Shown: piece by piece, positions 26,101 through 37,188 of the stretch
How positions within the stretch are numbered: position 1 is the first letter of the stretch
Layout of the letters: every line of letters starts with the position of its first letter
Source: Dasyornis broadbenti
Lineage: Eukaryota; Chordata; Aves; Passeriformes; Dasyornithidae
Direction of reading: 5' to 3'
Length of the DNA: 64,000 bases
Assembly: GCA_013397935.1 (NCBI GenBank)
Contig: VZRN01011461.1
Coordinates: forward strand, 454,611-518,610
Made by a program: the position numbers and the translations under genes
The notes under the pieces: model-generated
Told to the model about the DNA's origin: nothing
The model's input: the letters and a program-made list of their open reading frames with translations, nothing else
Database searches by the model: none

Positions 26101-29100
26101 GGGATTTTTATTGTGTTGTTAAAGCCTGGTCTTGTTATTCTGAAAAATGCACACAGTGGTACAAATAAAGGGGTTAATGGAAGAGAGATTGTGAGAGGTA
26201 GCTGGCGCAGCTTGCAGTATGTGACAGTGCCACTTTCTTGGTCTGGGAAGCTGCTTGGATTCTCCTCTATCCCATTTGGTGGGCATGGCGTTTGAATTGC
26301 CAATCCAATCACATTAAAGTGCTTTAAAGGTAGAGATTTCCACTGCTGGGCTAAACTCCACTTCCATTTCACAGCAGAGAGCAGAGTAAGAGGATTGAAG
26401 TAGAGGAGGAAATAGATGCAGAAGTGCCTGTTGCAACCTCCCTGTTTCAGCCTGTTGCTTGAAACACTTCAAAGGCTCAAGGGCTCCTTGGTGGTGGGGT
26501 TTAGTTTGGCACAGCTGCCTCGTGCCACTTTCTGCATGTTTTCTGTGCTTTCTGCCACTTTCTGTGCTTTCATCTACTGGCTCTGTGGAACTCTTTGAAA
26601 TACAGCTTCCATTTCAGGGCACCTTGTTTGCCATCAGCTGCCGCCCAGCAAGGCTGGGGTGGCACAGACAGAGGCTCTGTTGCCACCAAAGACCAGGGAA
26701 GGGCTGGTCCCCACTCCTGCCCTTCTTTTGCTTTCAGCCCCCTGGAGCGAGGCTGGAGGAAGCAGAAGGACGGGGGCCTGGCGCAGCCCAAGGTGCGCTT
26801 GCGGCAGGAGGTGGTGAGCGTGAGCCCCCAGAAGCGAGGCCAGCGCATCGCCGTGCCCGTGAGGAAGCTCTTTGCCAAGGAGAAGAGGCCCTATGGGCTG
26901 GGCATGGTGGGCAAGCTGACCAACAGGACCTACCGCAAGCGCATCGACAGCTACGTCAAACGGCAGATCGAGGACATGGATGACCACAGGTGAGAGCTGC
27001 ACTCGCTGAGGGTTCCCAGCACAGCTGCTGAGGGAGGCATTGCTCTTAGCCCTTGGTCACTGCCTCGGGGTGCTTGGGTGCTTCTGAGCCCCCCCAACCT
27101 GTATCCCTGGAATAGAACCAACTGCAGCCAACAGCAACGTGTTTGTCTCACTGGGAGCTTACCTGGCTCCCCACAATGGTTTGTGTATCTGTATCTCACC
27201 TACCTGGAGGGGCTGCAGGTCTCTGCCCCACCACCCCTGGCCTGTGGTGAACAGCAAGGCTCAGCTATCCCTGCCTCTGATCATTCCCCTAGAGTCGTTA
27301 TTTCAGACACACAGCACAGTTTGGCATCAGGCTTTGGTGTTCTCATGGATGTCTTCTTGGGAAAGGGTGGTTGTCCAGTGTAATGGGGGAGTCAGAGTAA
27401 ACAGGAACTACCAGCAGGTCATTGCTTCCAGTCCTGTGCATCTCTAGGTGATCCTGGCCATGTACCCCAGATTTTGGCAAAGTTTCTGAGGGATAACAGC
27501 AGCTTTTCCCCTCTTTTCTGTGAGCAGATGTAATATACCTGTGTTTCTGCCTCTGATCCTTTCCCCTTCCCTCCATCCAGGCCTTTCTTCACTTACTGGG
27601 TCACCTTTGTGCATTCACTCATCACCATCCTCGCTGTGTGCATCTACGGCATTGCCCCTGTGGGGTTCTCACAACATGAAACTGTTGATTCAGTAAGTGA
27701 ATCCCCATGCCATGCCTGCAGTGGGATTGAGTTTCAGCCCTCAGCTGCTGGCTCTTGTGTCACAGTCTGCAGCATATTGGCTCCTTGCCTTCTGGGCTGG
27801 GTGCCAGGTGTCCAGCCCTGCAGGGCTGCCTCCAGGGTCTCTGGGAGCCCCCGCACCACCTTCTCTGCCTCCTGCAGCCACCTTGCTCCTGGCATCACAT
27901 TATATCTGACACAAAGCATGGTGGCTGTGCTGGCAGCACTTCCAAACAGCTTGTCCCCCTCCTGGCGGAGACCAGAAGGATGATCATGGCAGGGAAATGC
28001 TTCAAACCTGAGCAAAGTTTTTGCAACAGTTGCAGGATTTTGCTTCTGCCAGGAGCGAAACCGACCTGTTTGACTTTGGGAGCTGATCTTGAAGCTATTT
28101 GTAGCCTTCCCACATATTGTTAAATGTCTCTGGGACACAGATATCTCTACAGCCATGTCCCTGTTCCATGAAGGAGGTGCCCTGGGGAGCTTCTCACCTG
28201 CATGTCTGACAGCTTTCAGAGCACTGCCACCAGCACCTGGGCCTGTACTGCTGGCAGGTGCTGCCTGTGCTTCCCAGCTGTGTGAAGCTTTGTGCAGGCT
28301 CAGGCCACTCCCAAGGCTCCAGGCCCTGGCGTTTCTTGGAAGCTGAAGTAGACAGAGATAGATATTTTAAATGAAATCTCAAGATGAAGGTGCCCACATT
28401 TTGATGGGGGTTTACCTGTGATCCTGCAAAAGACCAGTTGGAGAGAGCTGTGGGCTCTGTCATTGGCTGTGGGGGTTTCTGTTCATCCTGGGGACTATTT
28501 TCAGCAGCTGCTGCTGCTTTCCCTACTGACACTGGGGCTGGAGCTCATGGAGTCTTGCTTTCTTTCCTTGTAGGTCTTGCGAAACAGAGGGGTTTATGAA
28601 AATGTCAAATATGTTCAGCAGGAAAACTTCTGGATCGGCCCCAGCTCAGTGAGTGCCATTGGTGGGTCTGTTGGTGGGTGGTGGGGGACTCTGTGCTGCA
28701 GCTGTGCCACCCCATGGACCAGAGCCCCCTGCTGCTTGGAGCTCGGGGCTCTGCTGTCATTGTCAGGGAGCAGCAGCGCTCCCAGTCCCAACCACCTGGC
28801 AGAATGGGGTGCCTGGAGTCTAGGATGGACCTTGGCGCTCCTGCTTTGCACCTTGTTCCTACAAAGACAAGCATGGGGTTAGAAAGCATGCAGGAGTTGT
28901 ATGGTGTGTAACAGCTTTCCTGATGTCATTACCCCTGGGAAAGACAAAGATGAAGAAAGAATGTCAGAAAGTTTTGTTTCAGAGCCACAGTGCTGGCCTC
29001 TCTGGGGCCATGGGCAAAGAAACCCCTGAGCGTTTGTTCTGGAGCATTCTCCAAAGTAAATATGGAGAATGTGCATGGTGTGTGTTGTGCTTCATCCTGC

Positions 29101-32100
29101 AGGACCATCCCTGGTCCCTTGAGTCCAGTTAGGGGTGCCCCTGGCTGTTCCCCCAGTCTGCTGTGCCTCAGGCAATCATTGCAGGCCCCTTGGCTGAGCT
29201 GAGTGTTTCCATCTCTGCCAGGAGGCCCTGATCCACCTGGGGGCCAAGTTCTCCCCATGCATGAGGCAGGACCAGCAGGTGCACAGCTTCATCAGCGCCA
29301 AACGGGAGAAGGAGAAGCACTCGGCGTGCTGCGTGCGCAACGACAAATCCGGCTGCGTGCAGACCTCGGAGGAGGAGTGCTCAGTGAGTGCCATGGCCCT
29401 TTTCCTGCCATCCTTGCAGCCTCAGGGCCCCTTCTGCTGATGCTTCATCCCCTGGGCTTCGTGGTGACAGCTCTCCTCTCTCCTGCAGTCCACGCTGGCC
29501 GTGTGGGTGAAGTGGCCCCATCACCCCAGCACACCGATGCTGGCAGGGAACAAGAGGCAGTTTGGCTCTGTTTGTCATCAGGACCCCAGGTAGGTCCTGC
29601 CTGGCCCAGCTGCCCTCCTGGGGGACAGGGCTGCTATAGAGTCAGAGTCCAAGGCCAGTGAATTGCTGGATGAGGCAGCAGCTGCCCTGGAGGGGACGGG
29701 GCAGTGATGTCCCTACACTGCAGGGGAGCTTGAGGCACAGTGTGGTATTTCTGCTTACCCCTGCTCTCCATTGTAGTGGGCTGCCCACCTGAACAGTGGC
29801 CTGTTGTGAGCTGTTGGTGCCTTCCTCATTCCTCTCCCACTCCTCACCTGCTTCCAGCACAACTCCTTCCTTGGGGTGCAGCGGTCTCAATCCCAGCACA
29901 CCTCTGTCCAGGAGCCCAGCCAGCTGCTGGGTGCCATGGCAATTCAGTCCCAAGCCCCTGCCATGGACAAACCAGCTGAGTTCCTGCCCTTAGGGTGTGT
30001 CCCCCTGGAAAGGATCCAGTTTGTTGCTGAGCACCTCTGTGCTCTCTGCCTTTGTGATCTCCGCACACTTGAAGGAAGCTGTGGCTTTGGCCAGTATGGC
30101 CTTGGCTGATCTGGTGTTGTGTGTCAGTGACACCACCCAGGGACACAGGGGAGCTGTGGGATGGCCTGAGCACAGGGACAGTGTGGGAATGCTACCTGGT
30201 GCTGGGGAAAGGCATTTCTCAGGCTGATGTGTGCTTTGTTGCTGCAGGGTGTGTGAGCAGCCAGCCTCGATGGAGCCCCACGAGTGGCCAGATGACATCA
30301 CCAAGTGGCCGGTGAGCATGGCCAGAGGCACAGGGCCTGCATGGACAGCTGGAATGTGGCATTTGTATCCCACTGTGCAGAGCCACAGCTGTGCTGGTGG
30401 GAGGGCAGGGCCTCTGGTGCAGCTTCTGCTGCTTGTCACAAACACCAGCTCAGGGCAGACATGCTCTGCCCAGCCAAGGCTCAAAGCCCTCCAACAACAG
30501 AAGTTGCCCTGTGCCAGCTGAAGTCCTGGGTCCTGCCAGGGCAACAGGGAGGTGGAAACCAACTCTGCCTCGGGCTGGAGAGGAGGTGTCAACTGATGCT
30601 CAGGCAGATGGAGTATCAGGCACCATCCTGCTGTCAGAGGGAGCTGTGTCTGGGATCTGGCATCTTCCCAAGGGGCTGTTTTGACTTTCCCCCGGCAGAA
30701 AGCAAAGCTGTGGCTGTCTGACTGCAGCCTGTTGTTGTTTTCCAGATCTGCACAAAAAACAGTGCTGGAAATTACACCAACCACCTTCACATGGACTGTG
30801 TGATTACAGGCCGGCCCTGCTGCATTGGGACCAAGGGAAGGTAGTGAGTTTACCTGTATGGAGGGGCTGGGTATTGGGGTGAGACATGGGGCCTTTTCAG
30901 GTTGTAGACACAGCCATGTGTTCTCCTTGTCCTTTCCACACACAGCCCAGAGCCCTGCTGGGAAGGGCAGTTGGACAGAGAGCCATGACAGGTCTCTCCC
31001 AGATGGAGCTCATGGGACTCTGGGATGAGCAGGGGATAACAGCTAAGCTGAGTCTTTGGCACAGCAGGGTATCTCACTCAACTGGTCCTGCAGATTGGAG
31101 ACATTTGGATACCAGTTTGGAGGGATTAAATAATTCTGCTGGGAAGTCCTGCACTTTTCCTTTGGAACGGCCAGCTTGGTCCTGACAGGCTCCACTGTCC
31201 CCAGCCTGCAGTCCCTGGGCACTCAAAGGAGATGCCAGGAAATGACCTGCCCTGGGTTTGCAAAAGAGGAAGATGCTGTTTTTCCTCATATTGCCCCTGA
31301 GCTTGAGTAGTAACTCAGTACCTGGGCCTGGCTTTCCCTGCTGGGGAGAAAAAAAGAGTGCTGCCCCAAGGAGTTTCTGTGTCCCTGAAAGTCACGACCT
31401 GGACACTCTTGACATTGCTTCTGCTTTCCACCCTGCCAGCTGCAGAGGCACAAGACTCCCCCAGTCTGAGACACAGCTTCCTTAGGCTCTGGTGGTTATT
31501 CTCAGCTGTAAACAGCAGCTTTAGGAACTGCCTTGGAGCCCTGGCATGCAGATCTTTGGAAGCTTTCCTAAGGGAGAGAAGCAGGAGGGGTGTGTGGAGA
31601 GTGGCACTAGGGTCAAATGGGAAGGAACTTGTGCCTTTACTGAGACACCACAGCACATCAGGGGCAGCTGAAGGCATCAGTTCTCATGGACGGGATAAGA
31701 AAGAGGAGTGGGTGGCTTGGGAGGGCACAGGAATGATCGATTGTGCCTTCCACGTGCGACTTGTGCCTCCTGCAGGTGTGAAATAACCTCCCGGGAGTAT
31801 TGTGAATTTATGCGGGGCTATTTCCATGAGGAGGCGACGCTCTGCTCTCAGGTCAGCTGGGGGGTTGTATGGCTGCTCTTCTCCCTCCAGGTCCCCTCAG
31901 AAGCTTGGCAGGATCTGGGGTGACAGTGCTGCAGAGAAGGAGGGAGTCCTGTGTCCCACCCTGAGCTTGGGGGGAGCTGCTGATCCTGACTGGCATGGCA
32001 GAGCTGGCTGCATCTGGCCCCCTTTGGAGGCCAGTCTGGGACTTGGGCTGGCACCTGTGAAAGCCCAGCACAGGACACTGTGAAAGCTGTGGGAGAAGGA

Positions 32101-33945
32101 TCCACAGTCCTGCCCTGTGGGCGAGCAGATGCCTTAGCTCTGGGTGCTGCGGTGAGGAATGAGAGCTTAAAGCTGCCACAGGGAATGGATGGGGTCATGT
32201 GTGAATTTGTGTTGGCAACAAGGGTTGGGACTTGGTTCAGCAGAGAAGTGGGAGGAGAGCCCCTCTTCCAGAGCTATCTGCTGTCTCTGCTGGGCTTGGA
32301 AAAGGGCCCCACTCAACGCCCACTTCTGCCCTAGGTGCACTGCATGGATGATGTCTGTGGGCTCCTCCCTTTCCTAAATCCAGAAGTCCCTGACCAGTTC
32401 TACCGTCTCTGGCTCTCACTTTTCCTCCATGCTGGGTAAGCAGAGGTGTAAAACTTCCCCTCTCTGGGTGGGGGAACCCTCAGCCCCAGGACTGCTGTGA
32501 GGGTTGTTGTAGCTGTCCCTTCCTGGGGGCACAGGGGTGCTAAGCTGCGCTCCCTGCCAAGGCTGGCCATCCTGTGTTTGTTGGGAGGGATCGGCAGCAG
32601 GGGCAAGGCCAGACCAGGAACTCTCAGCAAGGATGGGAACAGAACACAAGCACAGGCGTGACTTCAGTGGCTGCTGCTTCAGCTCCTGTCCTCTGCACTT
32701 GGCAGGATCCTGCACTGTCTGGTTTCAGTCTGTTTCCAAATGACGATCCTGCGGGACCTAGAGAAGCTGGCAGGATGGCACCGCATCTCTATCATCTACC
32801 TTCTCAGTGGCATCACTGGGAACCTTGCCAGTGCAATATTTCTACCCTACAGAGCAGAGGTGGGTCTCCTGCAGCCCAGGTCCTGGTAACTCGCCCTGAA
32901 CACAACCCTTCTCCACACACCTGTGCCTCTGGGGCTGGGGCAGAGCCACCAGAGCTGGGGTCACCACTGCAGCTTTGGCACTTGTAGCTTGAAGATGGCA
33001 CCACACCATTGTTTAACTGCTGAGCAGCAACACACCCCAGGATACCGTGGCCTTTCCAAGTGACTGGCCCAGGCTGGCTGGGAATCAAGTGCTGTACCTG
33101 GTGCCAGAGACTCTCCACACAAGAGTGGCAGGAGGGGGGCAAAGAGCAGAGCTCACCTTGCCCACAGGAGACTGCATGGCAGGAACTGCAGGATTACCTT
33201 CCCGCTCCTTCCATAAGGAAAACTACATGGTGGGTGGGGGGAGCCAGGAGATTGCCTTCATGGGCTTCTCCCCTCTGGCAACTTGAACCAGATCTGCCCT
33301 CTTTAAATATAAAGTCTGTTCTGGCCTTACACCTTGATCCTAAATCCAGCCAGGCCCCTTTACTCCTGGCAACCCATTCCAAGGATAAAGTTGAAGGCTG
33401 TGGAGTCTCTCCCAAGAACCACTGAACAAGGAGTTCAGTAACAAGTAACTAACGCCTGGAGCTGGCCGCAAGGGCCAGGCAGGTGGCATTAGCCTGACAT
33501 GATCTGTAATGCTCTTCTTCTGCAGGTTGGCCCTGCAGGATCCCAGTTTGGAATTCTGGCCTGTCTCTTCGTGGAGCTCTTCCAGAGTTGGCAAATCCTG
33601 GCACGCCCGTGGAGGGCTTTCTTCAAGCTGCTGGCTGTGGTGCTCTTTCTTTTTGCCTTTGGCCTCCTGCCTTGGATCGATAATTTCGCTCACATTTCAG
33701 GATTTATCAGTGGTTTTTTCCTCTCCTTTGCCTTCCTACCCTACATTAGCTTTGGGAAGTTTGATTTATATAGGAAACGATGCCAAATTATAGTTTTCCA
33801 GCTCATCTTCATTGCACTCTTCTCAGGACTGGTGATTCTGTTCTATTTCTACCCCATCAAGTGCGAGTGGTGCGAGTTCCTCACTTGTATACCCTTCACA
33901 GACAAGTTCTGCGAGAAATACGACCTGGATGCACAGCTCCACTGA
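14138..33945 (+). CDS. RHBDF1: RHBDF1 (iRhom1), inactive rhomboid pseudoprotease, 17 coding exons, complete
   Basis: Coding exons read from splice sites: 14138-14260, 16152-16285, 21370-21583, 23239-23445, 24123-24245, 24367-24527, 26738-26989, 27581-27692, 28574-28648, 29222-29383, 29489-29589, 30248-30311, 30746-30840, 31776-31851, 32335-32435, 32706-32859, 33526-33945. All junctions are GT-AG and keep frame. The sum is 2574 bases, 857 residues plus stop, against about 855 for human iRhom1. The protein begins [19 protein letters not shown] and ends [10 protein letters not shown], as in the family. The long cytosolic N-tail (about 1-404) holds Arg/Ser-rich phosphosite-like segments ([22 protein letters not shown]) and a basic RRRKRES cluster. 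The first membrane segment is about 406-430. A Cys-rich lumenal iRhom homology domain follows (about 435-655), then the rhomboid-like membrane core. Family knowledge: iRhoms are ER/Golgi polytopic proteins that bind ADAM17 and govern its trafficking and EGFR-ligand/TNF shedding. The 3' end faces SNRNP25. An optional extra exon may lie at 18442-18546. Confidence 0.97.
14261..16151 (+). other. RHBDF1: RHBDF1 intron, 1.9 kb
   Basis: The donor is CAG|GTACAG and the acceptor is CCCTCGGCAG. I recognise no exon, RNA gene or repeat family in it. Confidence 0.8.
16286..21369 (+). other. RHBDF1: RHBDF1 intron, 5.1 kb, holding the candidate cassette exon
   Basis: The donor is AG|GTGAGA and the acceptor is ATCTTTCAG. 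Apart from the candidate cassette exon, I see ordinary intron DNA with no clear repeat family. Confidence 0.75.
18442..18546 (+). CDS. RHBDF1: Candidate in-frame cassette exon of RHBDF1 (35 residues)
   Basis: Between coding exons 2 and 3 a stretch is flanked by a strong acceptor (CTCTTTTCTTTGCAG) and a donor (CAG|GTACTG). It is 105 bases long, exactly 35 codons. The upstream coding exon ends after two codon bases (AG). This segment supplies the third base and again ends in AG, so both inclusion and skipping keep the frame. The reading contains no stop and is rich in Arg and Ser: [13 protein letters not shown], then [12 protein letters not shown]. These resemble the phosphosite-like motifs in the flanking exons. 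Base composition is locally richer in CpG than the surrounding intron. Inclusion would give an 892-residue protein. I do not remember this segment in the human protein, so it is either an unlisted alternative exon or one kept in some lineages. Expression is not shown by the sequence. Confidence 0.6.
24528..26737 (+). other. RHBDF1: RHBDF1 intron, 2.2 kb
   Basis: The donor is CT|GTGAGT and the acceptor is TTTGCTTTCAG. Nothing further is recognised. Confidence 0.8.
29942..29969 (-). repeat. Possible CR1 relic, 28 bases
   Basis: These 28 bases are identical to 36049-36076 inside the clear CR1 copy, but the match stops sharply on both sides. It could be a small CR1 remnant in the RHBDF1 intron. 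Confidence 0.4.
33526..33945 (+). CDS. RHBDF1: RHBDF1 last coding exon: rhomboid-like core with dead active site
   Basis: This exon encodes residues 719-857 and the TGA stop. It opens with VGPAGSQFG: the catalytic serine of the rhomboid GxSG motif is replaced by alanine, and a proline precedes it. The partner histidine is still present in [11 protein letters not shown], near residue 774. That pattern is the hallmark of iRhoms, as opposed to active rhomboid proteases. Several hydrophobic membrane spans follow ([15 protein letters not shown] and [19 protein letters not shown]). A Cys-containing lumenal tail ends in [10 protein letters not shown]. Confidence 0.95.
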   Translation, partial: VGPAGSQFGILACLFVELFQSWQILARPWRAFFKLLAVVLFLFAFGLLPWIDNFAHISGFISGFFLSFAFLPYISFGKFDLYRKRCQIIVFQLIFIALFSGLVILFYFYPIKCEWCEFLTCIPFTDKFCEKYDLDAQLH

Positions 33946-34243
33946 CAGCAAAGACTGGCTTCTCGAGCAGGCCCTGGAGATGGCCTGTCTTTGCATTTGC
34001 TGTGCCAGTTCCATGGGGACAAAGCCTCTAATCCAGTGACACTTCTAACCCTGCCCGTGGTTAATTTAAACTGTCTCCCTAGCACTTGGCAGGCATGGTT
34101 TGCCTTATCTCAGAAGACTCTGAAAAACAGAACGTTTGTGCCTTGTTCAATTGTATTGAACCCTTTCTGCTGCCATTATTTTTATTACACTAGTTTCAAT
34201 ACTACATTTTTAACCAGAGTTGTTTACTACTGCTAAGGTGGTG

Positions 34244-34249
34244 ATTAAA
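34244..34249 (+). terminator. RHBDF1: RHBDF1 polyadenylation signal (ATTAAA), candidate
   Basis: ATTAAA lies about 300 bases past the RHBDF1 stop and is followed by a GT-rich stretch, a suitable downstream element. The resulting 3' untranslated region is close in length to what I would expect for the family. An AATAAA at 34798-34803 is a weaker, more distant alternative. Confidence 0.55.
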
Positions 34250-35137
34250 CGGTGAGGTAGCGTTTTAGCTACTGTGAATTGTTCTGAGTAGTCTGTGCCT
34301 ACTTTTGTTACTTAATCTCACTGCTGCTGTTTCATGTATCCTGTGGAGCACCCAAACCAGCCAGATGCAGATCTGCAGCTGGAAAAAAGGGCCTGAAAAG
34401 CCTCAGAAAACTAGAACTCTTTAATCCCTGGAATCCACATACAGCTCAGAGGCAAATGCTGCAACCAGCAACTGAAAAAACCATGAGAATGTCCTGCCAA
34501 TGGAGTTTGCTCCTCTTTGAAGTGTTACAACCTCTTCCTCCATGAAGATGCTGAATCCACAGTCTGGTTTTGGTAGGGCTGGATCCTCTGCACTCTCTGT
34601 TAAAGAAAGAAAATATTTGTCAGGGACAATAATTACTGCATGCTGGGCTCTTCTCATCACACTGCCATGATGGTTTGGGAGGGATCAGCCAGTGCCAGAG
34701 GTGACTGCTGGTCACAGGCACCCTGGAGCAGGGGGCTGCTGCTAGGGCACACATTTTATTACACTGGATCTTGCAAATATGGCAGCGTTGAAAGAAGAAT
34801 AAAAAGTAATTGTGGTCAAAAAGGAACAGTTTTTAACCCAGCTACCTGGAGCAGCAAAACAGCACCACAGGGCTTCAGACAAGCTGCTCTTACGCTTGTT
34901 CTTCAGGCACTGTGACTGTTTTTAAGAAGCATAATTTAAAACTTACTAAGCCTGATAGTCTTGGCCACATCTCGTGTTTGTGAGCACAACTTTCTCAAAA
35001 TAGCAGTATTAATACCAGAATTATGTCTGCATGAGTTAGAAACCCAGCCACGCTCCTGACAATGATTTCCAGACATTGACGAAGCCTAAAAGAAAGCAAG
35101 GTCCTGGAAGCAATCACAGCAGCAAAGGAACACTGTG
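34250..35137. other. Short region between the convergent RHBDF1 and SNRNP25 3' ends
   Basis: This stretch separates two converging transcription units and may carry part of the SNRNP25 3' untranslated region. It is AT-richer than its surroundings. I see no exon, repeat or RNA gene. Confidence 0.5.
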
Positions 35138-35143
35138 TTTAAT
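35138..35143 (-). terminator. SNRNP25: SNRNP25 polyadenylation signal candidate (ATTAAA on - strand)
   Basis: Read on the minus strand this is ATTAAA, about 320 bases past the SNRNP25 stop. A second candidate, AATAAA on the minus strand, is at 34755-34760. The sequence does not decide which is used. Confidence 0.35.
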
Positions 35144-35460
35144 GAGTCTCAAGACAATGCAGGAGCAGATTCAGAGTCTAAACATCGAGTTAGAGACACA
35201 CCATGGCCAGCACTAAGATATCCCTGCTGCTGCTCCCACTGTATGTTACCTCAAGCAGCTGAATTATCATTTCCTGACCTGAGAGGAGCACAAACAATAC
35301 TACCAGGAAATGGAAAACAGGCCCCAGCCTCATGCAGACATTCAGAAATAATCTGCCAGGTGGCAGAGAGCACCAGCAGCAGCTCTGAGCCTGAACACCA
35401 TGGCCTGGGGAAGATGAAGAACTGGGAGCTCTTATGGACATTCAGGACTTACCTCTCGTG

Positions 35461-37153
35461 TTACTTCCGAAGCTTCTTTATGAAGCTGACCTCATCCCGG
35501 TTCCTGATGCCATACCTGAACACAGAGTTATGCTGTTATATGCCAGTGTCCCAAAAAACAACCTTTGAAACCCTATAGCCTCCTCTTTCCCAGGGGTAGA
35601 TGGACTCCTACAATCACATGCTGTGCTCTACTAGAGAACACAATAAAATTCTCACTTTTGTATGCGGGACACGTGGCCAGCACTGAAGGATCAGCTCATC
35701 TGCCTTTCGCTGCAACAACCCCTTAAATGCAACATCTGTCACCTAGGCTCGCTCTTCCAAGGACAGCTTTGGTTAGGGTTCTCTTGCTGAATTTTTAATA
35801 TTTCAGACCACCTTTTCTCACTGGTCTGCAATAGGCTGGCAGACCCAGACTGCTGGAAAGTGCCTCATCCCTCCTCACCTCAAAAATGGGCAGGGAAACA
35901 TGGGAGTCACCTGTCAGTGTTGTTACCAGATTGTCTTTGAGAGGTGGCTGCGCAGCTCCAAAGATAAACAATGTATCCTTGGTTTGCTCTTTGCTTGGCA
36001 TTGTTCATAAAACAGAATGTTACAGGATTGGAATGGACTTTAAAGACCATTCAGTCCCAAGCCCCTGCCATGGACAGGGACACTTCTCACTAGACCAGGT
36101 TGCTCAAGGTCTTATCTAACCCAGCTTTGACCACTACCACAGTTGGGGCATCCACAACCTCCCTGGGCAACCTGTTCCAGTTCCCGTTCCCTGCTCCTTC
36201 CTATTCTACATCAGCATCTCTGCCAAGCTGAGTAACTGTAACTCTTCTGCAGGAGTTTGGCATGGGTGGCCAAGAGCTCTGTGTCCCAATGCCTTGGGGT
36301 GGTCTGAACTGGCTGAACCCAGCACAGGATGGTGGTGGCTGAGGAACCCCCAAAGGCCATCCTGGTCCTGCAGGGAGCCTCTCAGTCTGGCTATCCCACT
36401 TCTGTGAGCAGTGCTGTCCCATTTTCCAGCCAACTTCGAGTGCAGAACCCACCTGAGCCTGGGCACAACCTCCCACCTCAGCCCTGCCTGTGGAGATGCT
36501 GTGTGGGTTCCTATCAGCCCCCCAGCACTGACTCGGTTACTCACTCTCTCAGCTTCTTCCTGTCATCCGCCAGCTTCTCTCCAGCGAAGGTTAAGTGGTA
36601 CGTCCTCCATATGTACTTCCTGGGGGAAAAACACTCAGGAGGAGCCGCAGGAGAGGGCCCGGGGTGGGAAGTGCTCCCGAGCCGCCCGCCCGGTCCCGCT
36701 CACCAGCTGAGGNNNNNNNNNNNNNNNNNNNNNNNNNNNNNNNNNNNNNNNNNNNNNNNNNNNNNNNNNNNNNNNNNNNNNNNNNNNNNNNNNNNNNNNN
36801 NNNNNNNNNNNNNNNNNNNNNNNNNNNNNNNNNNNNNNNNNNNNNNNNNNNNNNNNNNNNNNNNNNNNNNNNNNNNNNNNNNNNNNNNNNNNNNNNNNNN
36901 NNNNNNNNNNNNNNNNNNNNNNNNNNNNNNNNNNNNNNNNNNNNNNNNNNNNNNNNNNNNNNNNNNNNNNNNNNNNNNNNNNNNNNNNNNNNNNNNNNNN
37001 NNNNNNNNNNNNNNNNNNNNNNNNNNNNNNNNNNNNNNNNNNNNNNNNNNNNNNNNNNNNNNNNNNNNNNNNNNNNNNNNNNNNNNNNNNNNNNNNNNNN
37101 NNGGCGTGCGCCAGCTCCTCGGGCGGCTCCTCCGCCGGCTCCTCGGCCGCCAT
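35461..37153 (-). CDS. SNRNP25: SNRNP25, U11/U12 di-snRNP 25 kDa protein; middle lost in assembly gap
   Basis: Visible coding pieces in transcript order are 37103-37153 (start codon, MAAEEPAEEPPEELAHA, running into the gap), 36704-36712 (last 9 bases of an exon emerging from the gap), 36545-36619 and 35461-35515 with stop. The 36545-36619 exon reads WKYIWRTYHLTFAGEKLADD after the split Trp codon. The last exon reads YGIRNRDEVSFIKKLRK. Both closely match the C-terminal ubiquitin-like region of human SNRNP25. Phases agree (TG|G, GA|G). Family role: the protein is part of the U11/U12 di-snRNP of the minor spliceosome in the nucleus. The acidic start MAAEEPAEEPPEE is assigned to this gene from orientation and position, so it is less certain than the last two exons. 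The gene is head to head with POLR3K, as in human. Confidence 0.9.
36010..36188 (-). repeat. CR1 LINE 3' fragment (reverse orientation)
   Basis: The stretch running from GGAATGGACTTTAAAGACC through GCCATGGACAGGGACAC and ACTAGACCAGGTTGCTC to GGGCATCCACAACCTCCC is the complement of the well-known 3' untranslated part of chicken-repeat-1 elements. It lies in an SNRNP25 intron. It is among the least diverged CR1 copies in the window and is a good indicator of a bird (or close reptile) genome. Confidence 0.9.
36713..37102. other. Assembly gap, 390 N
   Basis: Unresolved bases in the GC-rich shared promoter/5' part of SNRNP25. Roughly 80-90 codons of SNRNP25 plus their introns should fall here. The true length is unknown and may be larger than the number of N. 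Confidence 0.99.
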
Positions 37154-37188
37154 CGCCGGAAGGGGCGGACGGCGAGGCGGAAGCGGCG
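37154..37188. promoter_or_regulatory. Minimal bidirectional promoter core between SNRNP25 and POLR3K
   Basis: Only 35 bases separate the two divergent start codons (minus-strand ATG at 37151-37153, plus-strand ATG at 37189-37191). The segment is CpG-rich and includes GCCGGAAG, an ETS/GABP-type core common in TATA-less housekeeping promoters, next to GGGGCGG, a GC box. With so little room, the 5' untranslated region of each gene must overlap the other gene's first exon or be extremely short. Sharing of a promoter is inferred from geometry. Confidence 0.7.

Noticed and set aside
29990..30943. Long open reading of 317 codons on the minus strand, antisense to RHBDF1 exons
   Set aside because: It runs opposite to verified RHBDF1 exons and introns, has no recognisable domain, and is a by-product of GC-rich sequence low in stop codons.
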